Of a DNA stretch of 64,000 bases, positions 1 to 8,750 are shown piece after piece. The number at the start of each line of letters is the position of its first letter. The stretch's first letter is position 1. The stretch is from Polaribacter marinus (GTDB lineage Bacteria > Bacteroidota > Bacteroidia > Flavobacteriales > Flavobacteriaceae): assembly GCF_022662535.1 (NCBI RefSeq), contig NZ_JAKQYM010000001.1, positions 434,001 to 498,000 on the forward strand, read 5' to 3'. The notes beneath the pieces are model-generated. The model saw nothing but the letters and a program-made list of their open reading frames with translations. It ran no database searches and was not told the origin of the DNA. The position numbers were made by a program, and so were the translations under genes.

Positions 1-940
1 ATTCACTTGTTGGTAATTGTGCAATTATATCGCAAATTAATAGTATAATTGAACCAATAATTGCTACTGAGGGTAATAATATTTTATGATTTGAGCTTGT
101 GAAAATCATTCTAGCAATGTGCGGAACGGCTAAGCCAATAAAAGCAATTGGACCAGAAAAAGCCGTAATAACTCCGGTTAATAAACTTGTAATCAATAAA
201 ATAATATTTCTACTTTTCTTTACATTTATACCTAAACTTTTGGCATAATTTTCTCCTAACAAAAAGCTATTTAACGGTTTTATAATTGAGACAGTTGCCA
301 ACATTCCTATTATATAAATAATAAAGAAAACAGAAATTTCATTCCAAGATAAATTCCCTAAACTTCCAAAGCTCCAAAATAAATATTGTTGAATTTGTGC
401 AGCTTCACTAAAATAAGCTAAGACACTAATTACTGCAGATGTTAAAGATCCAAACATCAATCCAATAATTAAAATAGACATGGTGTTTCTAACTTTATTT
501 GCAGCAATAATTACAGCCGACAAAACTAAAAAAGCACCCAAACTAGCAGCAATAGGTAAAGACCAATTAGAAGCAGAGTTAGAGAGTAAAAAACCACCAA
601 AAAGAGAAGAGCCTAAAATTAAAATAGCAACACCTAGACTTGCTCCAGATGAAATTCCTAAAACAAACGGGCCTGCAAGTGGATTTCTAAATAAAGTTTG
701 CATTAATAGACCACAAACAGACAATCCAGAACCAACTAAAACCGCAGTAATTGCTTTTGGTACTCTAAAGTTAAGAATGATTGTTTCCCAACTTTCCTTG
801 GCTACCTCTCCACCAAAAATGCTGTTAAAAATATCTTTAAATGGAATAGAAACAGAACCAAAACTAATATTCAAAAAGAACAAAATTATCAGTAAAACTG
901 ATAAAATAAGGAAGTATTTTGTATAAGATTTGTTTTCCAT
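1..940 (-). CDS. FecCD/BtuC-family ABC transporter permease (3' end outside window)
   Basis: Reading the minus strand from the ATG at 940 gives an open frame of 313 codons that runs off the window start. The product is almost entirely hydrophobic, with many membrane segments, and contains GPIAFIGLAVPHIAR, which matches the conserved FecCD/BtuC cytoplasmic-loop signature that contacts the ATPase. The family is about 330-350 residues, so only a short C-terminal piece should be missing. Such permeases form the inner-membrane channel for siderophore, haem or vitamin B12 import. The substrate cannot be told because the ATPase and binding-protein genes are not visible. It lies 56 bases downstream of rdgB on the same strand and may be co-transcribed. 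Confidence 0.85.
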   Translation of the reverse strand, partial: MENKSYTKYFLILSVLLIILFFLNISFGSVSIPFKDIFNSIFGGEVAKESWETIILNFRVPKAITAVLVGSGLSVCGLLMQTLFRNPLAGPFVLGISSGASLGVAILILGSSLFGGFLLSNSASNWSLPIAASLGAFLVLSAVIIAANKVRNTMSILIIGLMFGSLTSAVISVLAYFSEAAQIQQYLFWSFGSLGNLSWNEISVFFIIYIIGMLATVSIIKPLNSFLLGENYAKSLGINVKKSRNIILLITSLLTGVITAFSGPIAFIGLAVPHIARMIFTSSNHKILLPSVAIIGSIILLICDIIAQLPTSE

Positions 941-996
941 TTATGAATGTCAGGTTGATCGAAATTTGTAATTATAATTTTTTTATAATGACAATT

Positions 997-1578
997 TTAT
1001 GAGTAGTTTTTCTCTAAAAAAGCAACTAATTTCTGTATTGCAATTCCTCTATGAGAAATTTTATTTTTTTCTTCAGAACTCATCTCAGCAAAGGATTTAT
1101 TGAAACCTTCAGGTTTAAAAATAGGGTCGTAACCAAAACCTTTTTTCCCTTTTTTTTCTGTTAAGATTTCTCCCTTGCAAACACCTTCGAAAAGAATTTT
1201 CTGATGCTTTAAATTTAAAGCAATTGCAGTTCTAAATTGTGCTTTTCTGTTGGTTTTATTTTTTAGTTTAAGAATTAATTTCTGCATATTGTTTTCAGAA
1301 TTACTTGGCTCTCCTGCAAAACGAGCAGAATAGACACCAGGTTTTCCATTTAAACTTTCTACTTCCAAACCTGTATCATCGGCAAAACAATTAAAACCAA
1401 ATTTTTGTGTAATGTAATCTGCTTTTAATTTGGCATTACCTTCTAAAGTTGTTTCCGTTTCGTCAATTTCATCAAAACAATGAATGTCTTTTAAACTCAA
1501 TAGCTCTATCGAGTTGGGTAACATTTTTTGCACTTCAGCAAGTTTGTTTAAATTATTGGTTGCAAAAACTAATTTCAT
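997..1578 (-). CDS. rdgB: RdgB/HAM1 non-canonical purine NTP pyrophosphatase
   Basis: The 193-residue product hydrolyses dITP, XTP and ITP to monophosphates and so keeps deaminated purines out of DNA and RNA. Family motifs are in order: [12 protein letters not shown] at the N-terminus (phosphate-binding loop), [24 protein letters not shown] around residues 65-90 (catalytic acidic residues and ring-binding loop), GFGYDPIF, and SHRG near the C-terminus. I start at the ATG at 1578, giving MKLVFATNN as in relatives; an upstream in-frame start adding MLKLKQ is less likely. Length is normal for the family. The next gene on the strand is the FecCD permease, with no obvious functional tie. Confidence 0.95.
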   Translation of the reverse strand: MKLVFATNNLNKLAEVQKMLPNSIELLSLKDIHCFDEIDETETTLEGNAKLKADYITQKFGFNCFADDTGLEVESLNGKPGVYSARFAGEPSNSENNMQKLILKLKNKTNRKAQFRTAIALNLKHQKILFEGVCKGEILTEKKGKKGFGYDPIFKPEGFNKSFAEMSSEEKNKISHRGIAIQKLVAFLEKNYS

Positions 1579-2030
1579 TTGTTTTAATTTCAGCAAATGT
1601 AAGAAATTTAAGAGTGAGATTTTAGAAGGTCTTAACTTGTTAAAAAATATGGTGAATGAAGATTGTTCTACTTAAAAAAATCTCTTAGATAGATTTTGAT
1701 TTGAATTTTTATAAAGATAACTTGCCAATGTAGACTTACAAAAAAGTTTAAGTAAGTATATTATTCTTCCCCCGAATTATAAATAATTACCCATTTTATT
1801 TTGTAATAAAAAATGATATTGGCAAGCTTTTTTAATGAATTTTTGCTAAATTCAAACTCTTTATAAATACTACTCAAAAATAAAACTAAATAAACAATTA
1901 ATCTTATTGAAAAATTTATAAGGTTAATGTTTTAGAAGAATCAGTAAGAGTTTTAGCATATCAGTAAACTATTTTTTTATAGAGAAAGTATTTGTCTTAC
2001 TTTTGAAAGATAAAATTATTAAGAAAAAGT
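1579..2030. other. 452-base intergenic region with a spaced inverted repeat
   Basis: Divergent spacer between rdgB and the AraC-type regulator. I find no convincing ORF. It holds a 9-bp inverted repeat, CTTGCCAAT at 1721-1729 and ATTGGCAAG at 1818-1826, and the -7 element for the downstream regulator at 1998-2005. The rest is AT-rich sequence without clear structure. Confidence 0.6.
1998..2005 (+). promoter_or_regulatory. -7 promoter element of the AraC-type regulator
   Basis: TACTTTTG matches the Bacteroidota TAnnTTTG element. It predicts transcription starting near 2010, about 20 bases before the TTG at 2031, which supports that TTG as the start. No clean TTG is seen at the -33 distance. 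Confidence 0.45.
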
Positions 2031-3224
2031 TTGATAGAATCCTTTCTGTTTTTGTTTACAGGTATTATAGGTCTTGTTACCTTAACAATAATGTTAAGGT
2101 CTTATAGGTCTAATCCTTTTTGTAATTTATTTTTAGTTCTTATCATCAGTATTATTTCTTTTCGTTTTTTTATTCATGGTAGCTATAATTTAGGTTTACA
2201 AACCGTTTTTAGAGCAGATACTGGTATCTCATCTATATTGTATTTAATTATTGTTCCATGTTCTTATTTATATTATAAGTACTTAACATTTCCTCAAAAA
2301 ACATATAATATAAAAGATTTAAAACATCTTATTTTTATTGTATTTCTATACTTTATTAATTCAAATGAAGCCTTAGACAATAGCTTTATATTTTATTTTG
2401 GATCTATGACCAACTTGTTTTATGTAGCAATGTTTTTAATCTTTTATTTAGTATTGGTCTTTAGGTTGTTAAGTAAAAAAATATGGTTTAGAAAAAACCT
2501 CCTCTTAAATAGTAAGCACTTTAAATTAGTTAAAAATTGGACATTAAGTTTGTATATAATTAATACCCTTAGTAGTATTATGATATTAATATCTTTGTAT
2601 ACAGAATTTAGCAAAGGGACTATTGTGTCTGGAAAAACAATGGCTATTTTTTCATTATTTTTTTGGCTATTTATCTTTTTTAAAATTTTAGTATCACCAG
2701 AAATATTATACGGTCTTCCTATTCTTAATAAAACGTTATTAAAATTTAATGATCCATTATTACTTGAAAATAAAGAATCTATACCACCTATAAATATTAA
2801 AATAGGGAGTAGTTGGGTATTAGATACAGATATTAAAAAGAGTAGTCAAGACCAGAAATTACAAGGGATTATTAGAAGTAATATTGAAAGTTATATTCAT
2901 GAGATAGATAAATTAAGCACAGAACAATTCATCTTTAGAAATCATAAAGTTTCTCAAAGTGATATTGGAGCAAATTTAGGTGTTCCTACAAGCCATATTG
3001 TGTATTTATTTAAATATCATTCTAAAATTTCTTTTTCAGAATATAGAAAGAACTGTAGAATACAAGATGCTGTTAAATTGATAAAAGAAGGTTTTTTAAA
3101 TTCAGAAACATTAGAATCTTTAGCGTATACCACAGGGTTTGCTTCGTACAATCCGTTTTTTATTGCTTTCAAAAATATTACAACGTATTCTCCTCAAGAT
3201 TATGTAAAATTAAAAAAGAGTTAA
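2031..3224 (+). CDS. AraC-family transcriptional regulator with N-terminal membrane domain
   Basis: The 397-residue protein has roughly six to seven hydrophobic segments over its first 230 residues, then a soluble linker, then an AraC-type double helix-turn-helix over the last 100. Recognisable parts are SQSDIGANLGVPTSHIVYLF (first HTH) and TLESLAYTTGFASYNPFFIAF (second HTH), ending with the SPQDY motif typical of AraC proteins. This architecture suggests a membrane-tethered DNA-binding protein answering an envelope signal; signal and targets are unknown. The start is a TTG: it keeps the first membrane helix intact and fits the promoter element, whereas the first ATG at codon 21 would cut into that helix. 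No partner gene adjoins; rlmH converges from the other side. Confidence 0.75.
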   Translation: MIESFLFLFTGIIGLVTLTIMLRSYRSNPFCNLFLVLIISIISFRFFIHGSYNLGLQTVFRADTGISSILYLIIVPCSYLYYKYLTFPQKTYNIKDLKHLIFIVFLYFINSNEALDNSFIFYFGSMTNLFYVAMFLIFYLVLVFRLLSKKIWFRKNLLLNSKHFKLVKNWTLSLYIINTLSSIMILISLYTEFSKGTIVSGKTMAIFSLFFWLFIFFKILVSPEILYGLPILNKTLLKFNDPLLLENKESIPPINIKIGSSWVLDTDIKKSSQDQKLQGIIRSNIESYIHEIDKLSTEQFIFRNHKVSQSDIGANLGVPTSHIVYLFKYHSKISFSEYRKNCRIQDAVKLIKEGFLNSETLESLAYTTGFASYNPFFIAFKNITTYSPQDYVKLKKS

Positions 3225-3227
3225 TAA

Positions 3228-3701
3228 TTATTCATGATGATAAGGTTCATTCTTTAAAATAGTAAAGCCCCTATAAAGTTGTTCGACAATAAATAAACGA
3301 ATCATTTGATGGGAAAAAGTCATTTTAGATAATGATATTTTTCCAACAGATTTTGTATAAACAGTATCAGAAAAACCATAAGGTCCGCCAATTACCAACA
3401 CCAATTGTTTAATACCAGAGTTCATTTTTTTCTGTAAATATTTAGAAAATTCGATAGAAGTAAAGTGTTTTCCTTTATCATCTAACAAAATTAATTGATC
3501 TGTGTTTTGTAATTTGGATAGAATTAATTCCCCTTCTTTTTCTTTTTGTTGTGCTTCGCTTAAATTCTTCACATTTTTAATATCCGGAATGATTTCTAAC
3601 TCAAACTTGATATAATGTTTTAATCGGTTTTGATATTCATCAATTAACTGAATTAATTGTTTGTTATCCGTTTTACCGATTGCTATTAATTTAATTTTCA
3701 T
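3228..3701 (-). CDS. rlmH: 23S rRNA (pseudouridine1915-N3)-methyltransferase RlmH
   Basis: The 157-residue SPOUT-fold enzyme N3-methylates pseudouridine 1915 in helix 69 of 23S rRNA on assembled 70S ribosomes. MKIKLIAIGKT at the N-terminus, LVIGGPYGFSD near residue 100 (the knotted SAM site) and the C-terminal run ending LKNEPYHHE are all characteristic, and length matches the family. It is divergent from nadC, with 62 bases between the starts. TAATTTTG on the minus strand (3706-3713) matches the -7 consensus and would put the transcript start almost on the ATG, so the mRNA may have practically no leader. Confidence 0.96.
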   Translation of the reverse strand: MKIKLIAIGKTDNKQLIQLIDEYQNRLKHYIKFELEIIPDIKNVKNLSEAQQKEKEGELILSKLQNTDQLILLDDKGKHFTSIEFSKYLQKKMNSGIKQLVLVIGGPYGFSDTVYTKSVGKISLSKMTFSHQMIRLFIVEQLYRGFTILKNEPYHHE

Positions 3702-3763
3702 ACAGCAAAATTATGAATTATGAATTACGAATTACTATTTTTACATCAGAATAAATTTTTAGC

Positions 3764-4624
3764 ATGATAACAGAAGCACAATTTAAAAACGAATTAGATT
3801 TAATAATAAAAAATGCCATTAGAGAAGATGTTGGTGATGGAGATCATACATCACTTTCTTGTATTCCTTCAGATGCTCAAGGAAAAGCAAAATTGTTGGT
3901 AAAGGAAGATGGAATTATTGCTGGTGTTGAATTTGCAAAACAAGTTTTTTCTTATGTAGACAAAGATTTACAAGTAGAAACATTTATAAATGATGGCGAA
4001 AAAGTAAAATATGGAGATGTTATTTTTTATGTTTCAGGAAAATCACAATCCATATTAATGGCAGAACGTTTGGTGTTAAATGCCATGCAAAGAATGTCTG
4101 CAATAGCAACAAAAACAGCTTTTTTTACAGGTTTATTAAAAGGAACAAAAACAAAAGTTTTAGATACCAGAAAAACAACTCCAGGAATTAGAGCCATTGA
4201 AAAATGGGCTGTAAAAATTGGAGGAGGAGAAAATCATCGTTTTGCTTTGTATGATATGGTAATGATTAAAGACAATCATATAGATTTTGCAGGTGGTATT
4301 ACTGCTGCAATTACCAAAACAAAGAAATATTTAGCAGAAAAAAAACTTGATATCAAAATTATTGTAGAGGCAAGGAGTTTAGAAGAAATCAAAGAAATTT
4401 TGTCTAATAAAGGTGTTTATAGAATTCTTATAGATAACTTTAATTATGAAGAAACTAAAAAAGCGGTTGCTTTAATTGGCAATACTTGCTTAACAGAATC
4501 TTCTGGAGGAATTAATGAAAAAACAATTAGAAAATATGCAGAATGTGGTGTCGATTTTATTTCATCTGGTGCATTAACGCATTCTGTTTATAATTTAGAC
4601 CTAAGTTTAAAAGCGATTGATTAA
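3764..4624 (+). CDS. nadC: Nicotinate-nucleotide pyrophosphorylase (carboxylating)
   Basis: Quinolinate phosphoribosyltransferase converts quinolinate and PRPP to nicotinate mononucleotide, CO2 and PPi in de novo NAD synthesis. The 286-residue product has the diagnostic central block TRKTTPGIRAIEKWAVKIGGG near residues 136-156, followed by NHRFALYDMVMIKDNHI, both lining the substrate site, and the C-terminal barrel motifs ILIDN and ESSGGI. Full length for the family. nadA and nadB are not in this window. The M3 peptidase gene starts 16 bases downstream, so the two may share a transcript although they are functionally unrelated. Confidence 0.96.
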   Translation: MITEAQFKNELDLIIKNAIREDVGDGDHTSLSCIPSDAQGKAKLLVKEDGIIAGVEFAKQVFSYVDKDLQVETFINDGEKVKYGDVIFYVSGKSQSILMAERLVLNAMQRMSAIATKTAFFTGLLKGTKTKVLDTRKTTPGIRAIEKWAVKIGGGENHRFALYDMVMIKDNHIDFAGGITAAITKTKKYLAEKKLDIKIIVEARSLEEIKEILSNKGVYRILIDNFNYEETKKAVALIGNTCLTESSGGINEKTIRKYAECGVDFISSGALTHSVYNLDLSLKAID

Positions 4625-4640
4625 TCTTAATCAAAATAAT

Positions 4641-6743
4641 ATGAAAAAATACATAACAATAGCAGCTTCACTAGTACTTGTAATCTCTTGCAACACTAAA
4701 GAAGTTAAAAAAGAAAATAAGATGGATATTTCTAAAAATCCTTTATTAATAAAAAGCACCTTAGAATACGGTACGCCAGATTTTACGAAAATAAAAGCAA
4801 AACACTTTTTACCTGCAATTTTAGAAGGAATGAGATTGCAAAACGAGGCAATTGAAAAAATTACTCAAAATACAGATGCCCCAACTTTTAATAATACCAT
4901 TCTAGCTTTAGAAGAGAGTAGTAAAAAACTAGATGATGTTACGGCTGTTTTTTATGGATTGGCAGGTGCACATACAAATGATACCATCAAGGAGGTTCAA
5001 AAAGAATTAGCACCTAAGTTTTCGAAGCATAGCGATGATATTTTATTAAACACGAAGTTGTTTGAAAAAATTAAAACAGTTTATAACAACCTTCCTGAAG
5101 CTAATTTAGATCCGGAATCAAATCATTTAGTAAAAGAATATTTTAAGAATTTTTCTAAAGCAGGAGCAAACTTGTCTGAGGATAAAAAAGAAAAATTAAA
5201 AGAAATAAATTCAGAAATAGCAAGTTTGTCTAATGATTTTGGAAAAAAACTATTAGATGCTAGTAAAAAAGGCGGAATTGTAGTTACAGATAAAGCTCAA
5301 TTAAAAGGGTTTTCTGAAGAAAAAATAAAGTCTTTAGAAAAAGATGGTACCTATGAAATTCAGTTGATAAATACAACACAACAGCCATCTTTACAAACTT
5401 TAGAGAATAGAGAAATTAGAAGACAATTATTTGAAAAATCGATTCATAGAGCAGATGTTGGCGAATATGATACAAGTGATATTGTTAAAAAAATGGTGCT
5501 ATTAAGAGCTCAAAAAGCGCAAATTTTAGGGTATGATAATTATGCAAGTTGGAGTTTACAAGGAACAATGGCTGCAACACCTGATAAGGTTTTTGAGATG
5601 TTTAAAAGTTTAATTCCGGGTTCTTTAGAGAAAGCAGCTTCTGAAATAAAAGAAATTCAAGCTGAAATTAATAAAGAAGGAAAAGACTTTAAATTAGCCG
5701 CTTATGATTGGAATTATTATGCAGAAAAAGTGCGTAAATCTAAGTATAACTTAAATGAAGATGATGTAAGACCTTATTTCGAAATGACAAATGTTTTAGA
5801 AAAAGGCGTTTTTTATGCTGCTACAAAATTATATGGAATTACATTCAAAAAACGTACAAATATACCAACCTATCATCCAGATGTTGTGGTTTATGAATTG
5901 TTTGAGGAAGACGGAAGTAAATTAGGTTTATTTTTTGGAGATTATTTTGCAAGAGATAGCAAACGTGGTGGTGCGTGGATGAGTAACTTTGTAAAACAAT
6001 CTAAATTACGTAATCAAAAACCCGTAATATATAACGTTTGTAACACAACCAAACCGGCAGAAGGAGAACCTGTATTGCTTAGTTTTGATGAAGTAGAAAC
6101 CATGTTTCATGAATTTGGACACGCATTACACGGATTTTTTGGGAATCAAAAGTATGCATCTATTTCTGGTACAAGTACTGCAAGAGATTTTGTAGAATTT
6201 CCATCTCAGTTTAATGAAAACTGGTCTACACATCCAGATATTTTAAACAACTACGCAGTCCATTACAAAACAGGAAAAGTGATTCCTGCAGCATTATTGC
6301 AAAAAATTAAAGATGCTGGGACTTTTAATCAAGGATATTCTATGATAGAAAATTTATGTTCTTCTAGTTTAGATATGAAATGGCATACAATTTCGGCAGA
6401 TGATACAATTGACGATGTTGCAAAATTTGAAGCTGATGCTTTAAAAAGTATGAAATTAAATGTAGATGAAATTCCACCAAGATACCGTTCTACCTATTTT
6501 GCACATATCTTTAGTAGTGGGTATTCTGCAGGTTATTATTCTTATTTGTGGACAGAAATGTTGAGTCATGATGCGTATGATTGGTTTAAACACAATGGTT
6601 TGTTAACAAGAGAAAACGGACAGAAATTCCGTGAACAAGTTTTATCAAAAGGAAATACGATGGATTATGCAGAAATGTATAAAACCTTTGCAGGTAGAGG
6701 TCCTAAAGCAGCGCCAATGTTACAAGCTAGAGGTTTAAAATAA
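4641..6743 (+). CDS. M3-family zinc metallopeptidase lipoprotein (Dcp/oligopeptidase A-like)
   Basis: The 700-residue product begins with a lipoprotein signal peptide (MKKYITIAASLVLVISCNTK, lipobox Cys at about 16) and so is probably anchored on the periplasmic side of a membrane. The M3 thermolysin-like zinc site is FHEFGHALHG with HEFGH at residues 490-494; the downstream region around YSMIENLCSS should supply the third zinc ligand. Length matches peptidyl-dipeptidase Dcp and oligopeptidase A, which trim peptides released by other proteases. I prefer the ATG at 4641 over an upstream TTG at 4617, because only the ATG gives a clean signal peptide. It is followed after 5 bases by the NlpE-like lipoprotein gene. 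Confidence 0.9.
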   Translation: MKKYITIAASLVLVISCNTKEVKKENKMDISKNPLLIKSTLEYGTPDFTKIKAKHFLPAILEGMRLQNEAIEKITQNTDAPTFNNTILALEESSKKLDDVTAVFYGLAGAHTNDTIKEVQKELAPKFSKHSDDILLNTKLFEKIKTVYNNLPEANLDPESNHLVKEYFKNFSKAGANLSEDKKEKLKEINSEIASLSNDFGKKLLDASKKGGIVVTDKAQLKGFSEEKIKSLEKDGTYEIQLINTTQQPSLQTLENREIRRQLFEKSIHRADVGEYDTSDIVKKMVLLRAQKAQILGYDNYASWSLQGTMAATPDKVFEMFKSLIPGSLEKAASEIKEIQAEINKEGKDFKLAAYDWNYYAEKVRKSKYNLNEDDVRPYFEMTNVLEKGVFYAATKLYGITFKKRTNIPTYHPDVVVYELFEEDGSKLGLFFGDYFARDSKRGGAWMSNFVKQSKLRNQKPVIYNVCNTTKPAEGEPVLLSFDEVETMFHEFGHALHGFFGNQKYASISGTSTARDFVEFPSQFNENWSTHPDILNNYAVHYKTGKVIPAALLQKIKDAGTFNQGYSMIENLCSSSLDMKWHTISADDTIDDVAKFEADALKSMKLNVDEIPPRYRSTYFAHIFSSGYSAGYYSYLWTEMLSHDAYDWFKHNGLLTRENGQKFREQVLSKGNTMDYAEMYKTFAGRGPKAAPMLQARGLK

Positions 6744-6748
6744 AGTAA

Positions 6749-7117
6749 ATGAAAGAAATTTTAAAAGTTTTGGTAGTTGCATGTTTTCTTTTTTCTTCTT
6801 GTATAAGCAATGAAGTTAAAAATATTACAGGTATTTACAAAGGTGAATTTCCTTGTGGAGATTGTGCTGGTATAGACAATAAAATGACTTTAAATGCCGA
6901 TAGTACTTTTGTTTTAGAAAAAATGTACAAAGGAAAAGGGAACGATAGTATTTTTAAAGAAACGGGAAAGTATACTGTTAAAGAAGGAAAACTCTTTTTA
7001 GAATTAAAACAGTCGCCTTTTAAATATGAAATTAGAAATAACTATATTGAATTACTAGATATTGATGGTCATAAAATTGAAAGTGAGTTGAATTATAAAT
7101 TGATAAAACAAGAATAA
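6749..7117 (+). CDS. NlpE-like (copper-resistance NlpE N-terminal domain) lipoprotein
   Basis: The 122-residue product has a lipoprotein signal (MKEILKVLVVACFLFSSC) followed by one small beta-barrel domain. GIYKGEFPCGDCAGI at about residues 28-42, with its CGDC pair, is the hallmark of the NlpE N-terminal domain, in which the CxxC is redox- or copper-responsive in Enterobacteria. Only this domain is present; the C-terminal OB-like domain of E. coli NlpE is absent, as is common in Bacteroidota. It lies between the M3 peptidase and the pentapeptide gene with gaps of 5 and 8 bases. An envelope-stress or metal role is inference from the family. Confidence 0.78.
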   Translation: MKEILKVLVVACFLFSSCISNEVKNITGIYKGEFPCGDCAGIDNKMTLNADSTFVLEKMYKGKGNDSIFKETGKYTVKEGKLFLELKQSPFKYEIRNNYIELLDIDGHKIESELNYKLIKQE

Positions 7118-7125
7118 ATTTATAG

Positions 7126-7698
7126 ATGACAGATGCTTATTTTGATAGCGAAGAATTTACTAAAATTGATTTCACAAAAACGAAAATCAAAAAAGGAGAA
7201 TATGACAATTGTGTTTTTACCAATTGTAGTTTCGAAGGAATTCAGGCATCAAATATTCAGTTTGTAGAATGCCAATTTTTTGATTGTAATTTTAGCAATA
7301 CAATTGTAAAAGATACGGCTTTTAAAGATGTGAAATTTATAAATTGTAAAATGATAGGTATTAAGTTTAATGAGTGCGATCCTTTTTTATTACAATTTAG
7401 TTTTAAAGTTTGTCAATTAAGTTTTTCTTCTTTTTATCAATTAAAAATACCAAAGACTTTATTTAGTAATTGTAATTTGCAAGAGGTAGATTTTACAGAA
7501 ACTATTTTAACAAGTTCAATTTTTGATAATTGTAATTTAAAAGGAGCTATTTTTGATAGAACAAATTTAGAAAAGTCAGATTTTATAACTTCTACTAATT
7601 TTAATATTCACCCAGAAAATAATCGTTTAAAAGGAGCAAGGTTTAGTAAGGAAAATGTTGCTGGATTATTATTTGTTTATAACGTTATTGTATCATAA
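7126..7698 (+). CDS. Pentapeptide-repeat protein
   Basis: The 190-residue product shows pentapeptide repeats of the A(D/N)LXX type with central Phe or Leu, for example FTNCSFEGI, FVECQFFDCNFSN, FDNCNLKGAIFDRTNLEKSDF. This predicts a right-handed quadrilateral beta-helix. The repeats fill nearly the whole protein and there is no signal peptide, so it is cytosolic. The N-terminus (SEEFTKIDFTKTKIKKGEYDNC) resembles QnrB/McbG-type pentapeptide proteins, some of which mimic DNA and protect gyrase. A gyrase role here is possible but unproven. yihY follows after 3 bases and is probably in the same transcript. Confidence 0.85.
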   Translation: MTDAYFDSEEFTKIDFTKTKIKKGEYDNCVFTNCSFEGIQASNIQFVECQFFDCNFSNTIVKDTAFKDVKFINCKMIGIKFNECDPFLLQFSFKVCQLSFSSFYQLKIPKTLFSNCNLQEVDFTETILTSSIFDNCNLKGAIFDRTNLEKSDFITSTNFNIHPENNRLKGARFSKENVAGLLFVYNVIVS

Positions 7699-7701
7699 GT
7701 A

Positions 7702-8649
7702 ATGACAAAAGAAATAGAAGACAAATTAGAAAAAATTCCAGTTGTAAATCTCTTGGTAAGATTTGGGAAAGGAATAAAAATTCCAGGGTTACAAGGAATG
7801 TCTTTGTATGATGTAATTGAAATGTACATTATTGGAATTGTAAAAGGAGCGTTAACAACTAGAGCGGGGGGAATTGCATTCAGTTTTTTTATGGCTGTTT
7901 TTCCTTTTATGCTATTTATTCTTACATTAATTCCATATATTCCTATAGAAGGTTTTCAAGAAGGTTTGTTTTCTTTTATCAAAGAAATTTTACCACCCCA
8001 AACTTTTGAAGCTGTAAATACTGTTCTGGGAGATATCATTAATAATCAATATGGAGGCTTGCTTTCTTTTGGTTTTTTATTATCTATATTTTTAATGACA
8101 AATGGTGTAAATGCTATTTTTGGTGGTTTCGAATATTCGTATCATGTAAAAGAGTTCCGAAATGTTTTTAAAGCGTATTTTATTTCGTTGGGTGTTTCTT
8201 TATTAATGTCCCTTTTTTTAATAGTAACCATTACTACACTTATTTTATATCAAGTAGCATTATCTAAAATAGATGAAAATGGTTGGTTAAATACAAGTGA
8301 CCTAAATCTATTTTATATTGGTAAAAGTTTCTTGTTTTTAGTAATGATTTTCACAGTAGTGTCTTTACTGTTTAGATACGGTACTAAACAAGGTAAAGAA
8401 ACCAAATTCTTTTCTGCAGGAGCCATTTTAACCACAGTAGTTTCTTTATTTACATTTTATTTATTCGGAATTTATGTAGTTAAATTTGCACAATACAATC
8501 AATTGTATGGTTCTATTGGAACACTTTTAATATTGATGTTATTTGTATGGTTAAATGCAATTATTCTCTTATTAGGGTTTGAATTAAATGCCTCTTTATA
8601 CAGTTTAAGGCAAAGAAATAAAACTTTTACAACTCCTAAAAAATTATAA
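7702..8649 (+). CDS. YihY/BrkB-family inner-membrane protein
   Basis: The 315-residue product has six predicted membrane helices after a 60-residue cytoplasmic N-terminus. GGIAFSFFMAVFPFMLFIL near residues 55-75 is the family signature, and the C-terminal helix with NAIILLLGFELNASLY is also conserved. The family was once called ribonuclease BN and virulence factor BrkB, but the nuclease assignment was withdrawn; its biochemical function is unsettled. It is the last gene of a close-packed run that starts at nadC. Confidence 0.88.
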   Translation: MTKEIEDKLEKIPVVNLLVRFGKGIKIPGLQGMSLYDVIEMYIIGIVKGALTTRAGGIAFSFFMAVFPFMLFILTLIPYIPIEGFQEGLFSFIKEILPPQTFEAVNTVLGDIINNQYGGLLSFGFLLSIFLMTNGVNAIFGGFEYSYHVKEFRNVFKAYFISLGVSLLMSLFLIVTITTLILYQVALSKIDENGWLNTSDLNLFYIGKSFLFLVMIFTVVSLLFRYGTKQGKETKFFSAGAILTTVVSLFTFYLFGIYVVKFAQYNQLYGSIGTLLILMLFVWLNAIILLLGFELNASLYSLRQRNKTFTTPKKL

Positions 8650-8750
8650 CTTTTTCACGATATTTGCACTCGCAAAACAATTATCATTTAACAGTTATCA
8701 GTATTCTGATGTATTGATAAATGGTAAATGAACATTGATAATTGATTTAT

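Noticed and set aside
480..926. 148-codon plus-strand reading frame
   Set aside because: Opposite strand encodes the FecCD permease with clear motifs; the plus-strand product is basic, low in structure and has no recognisable domain.
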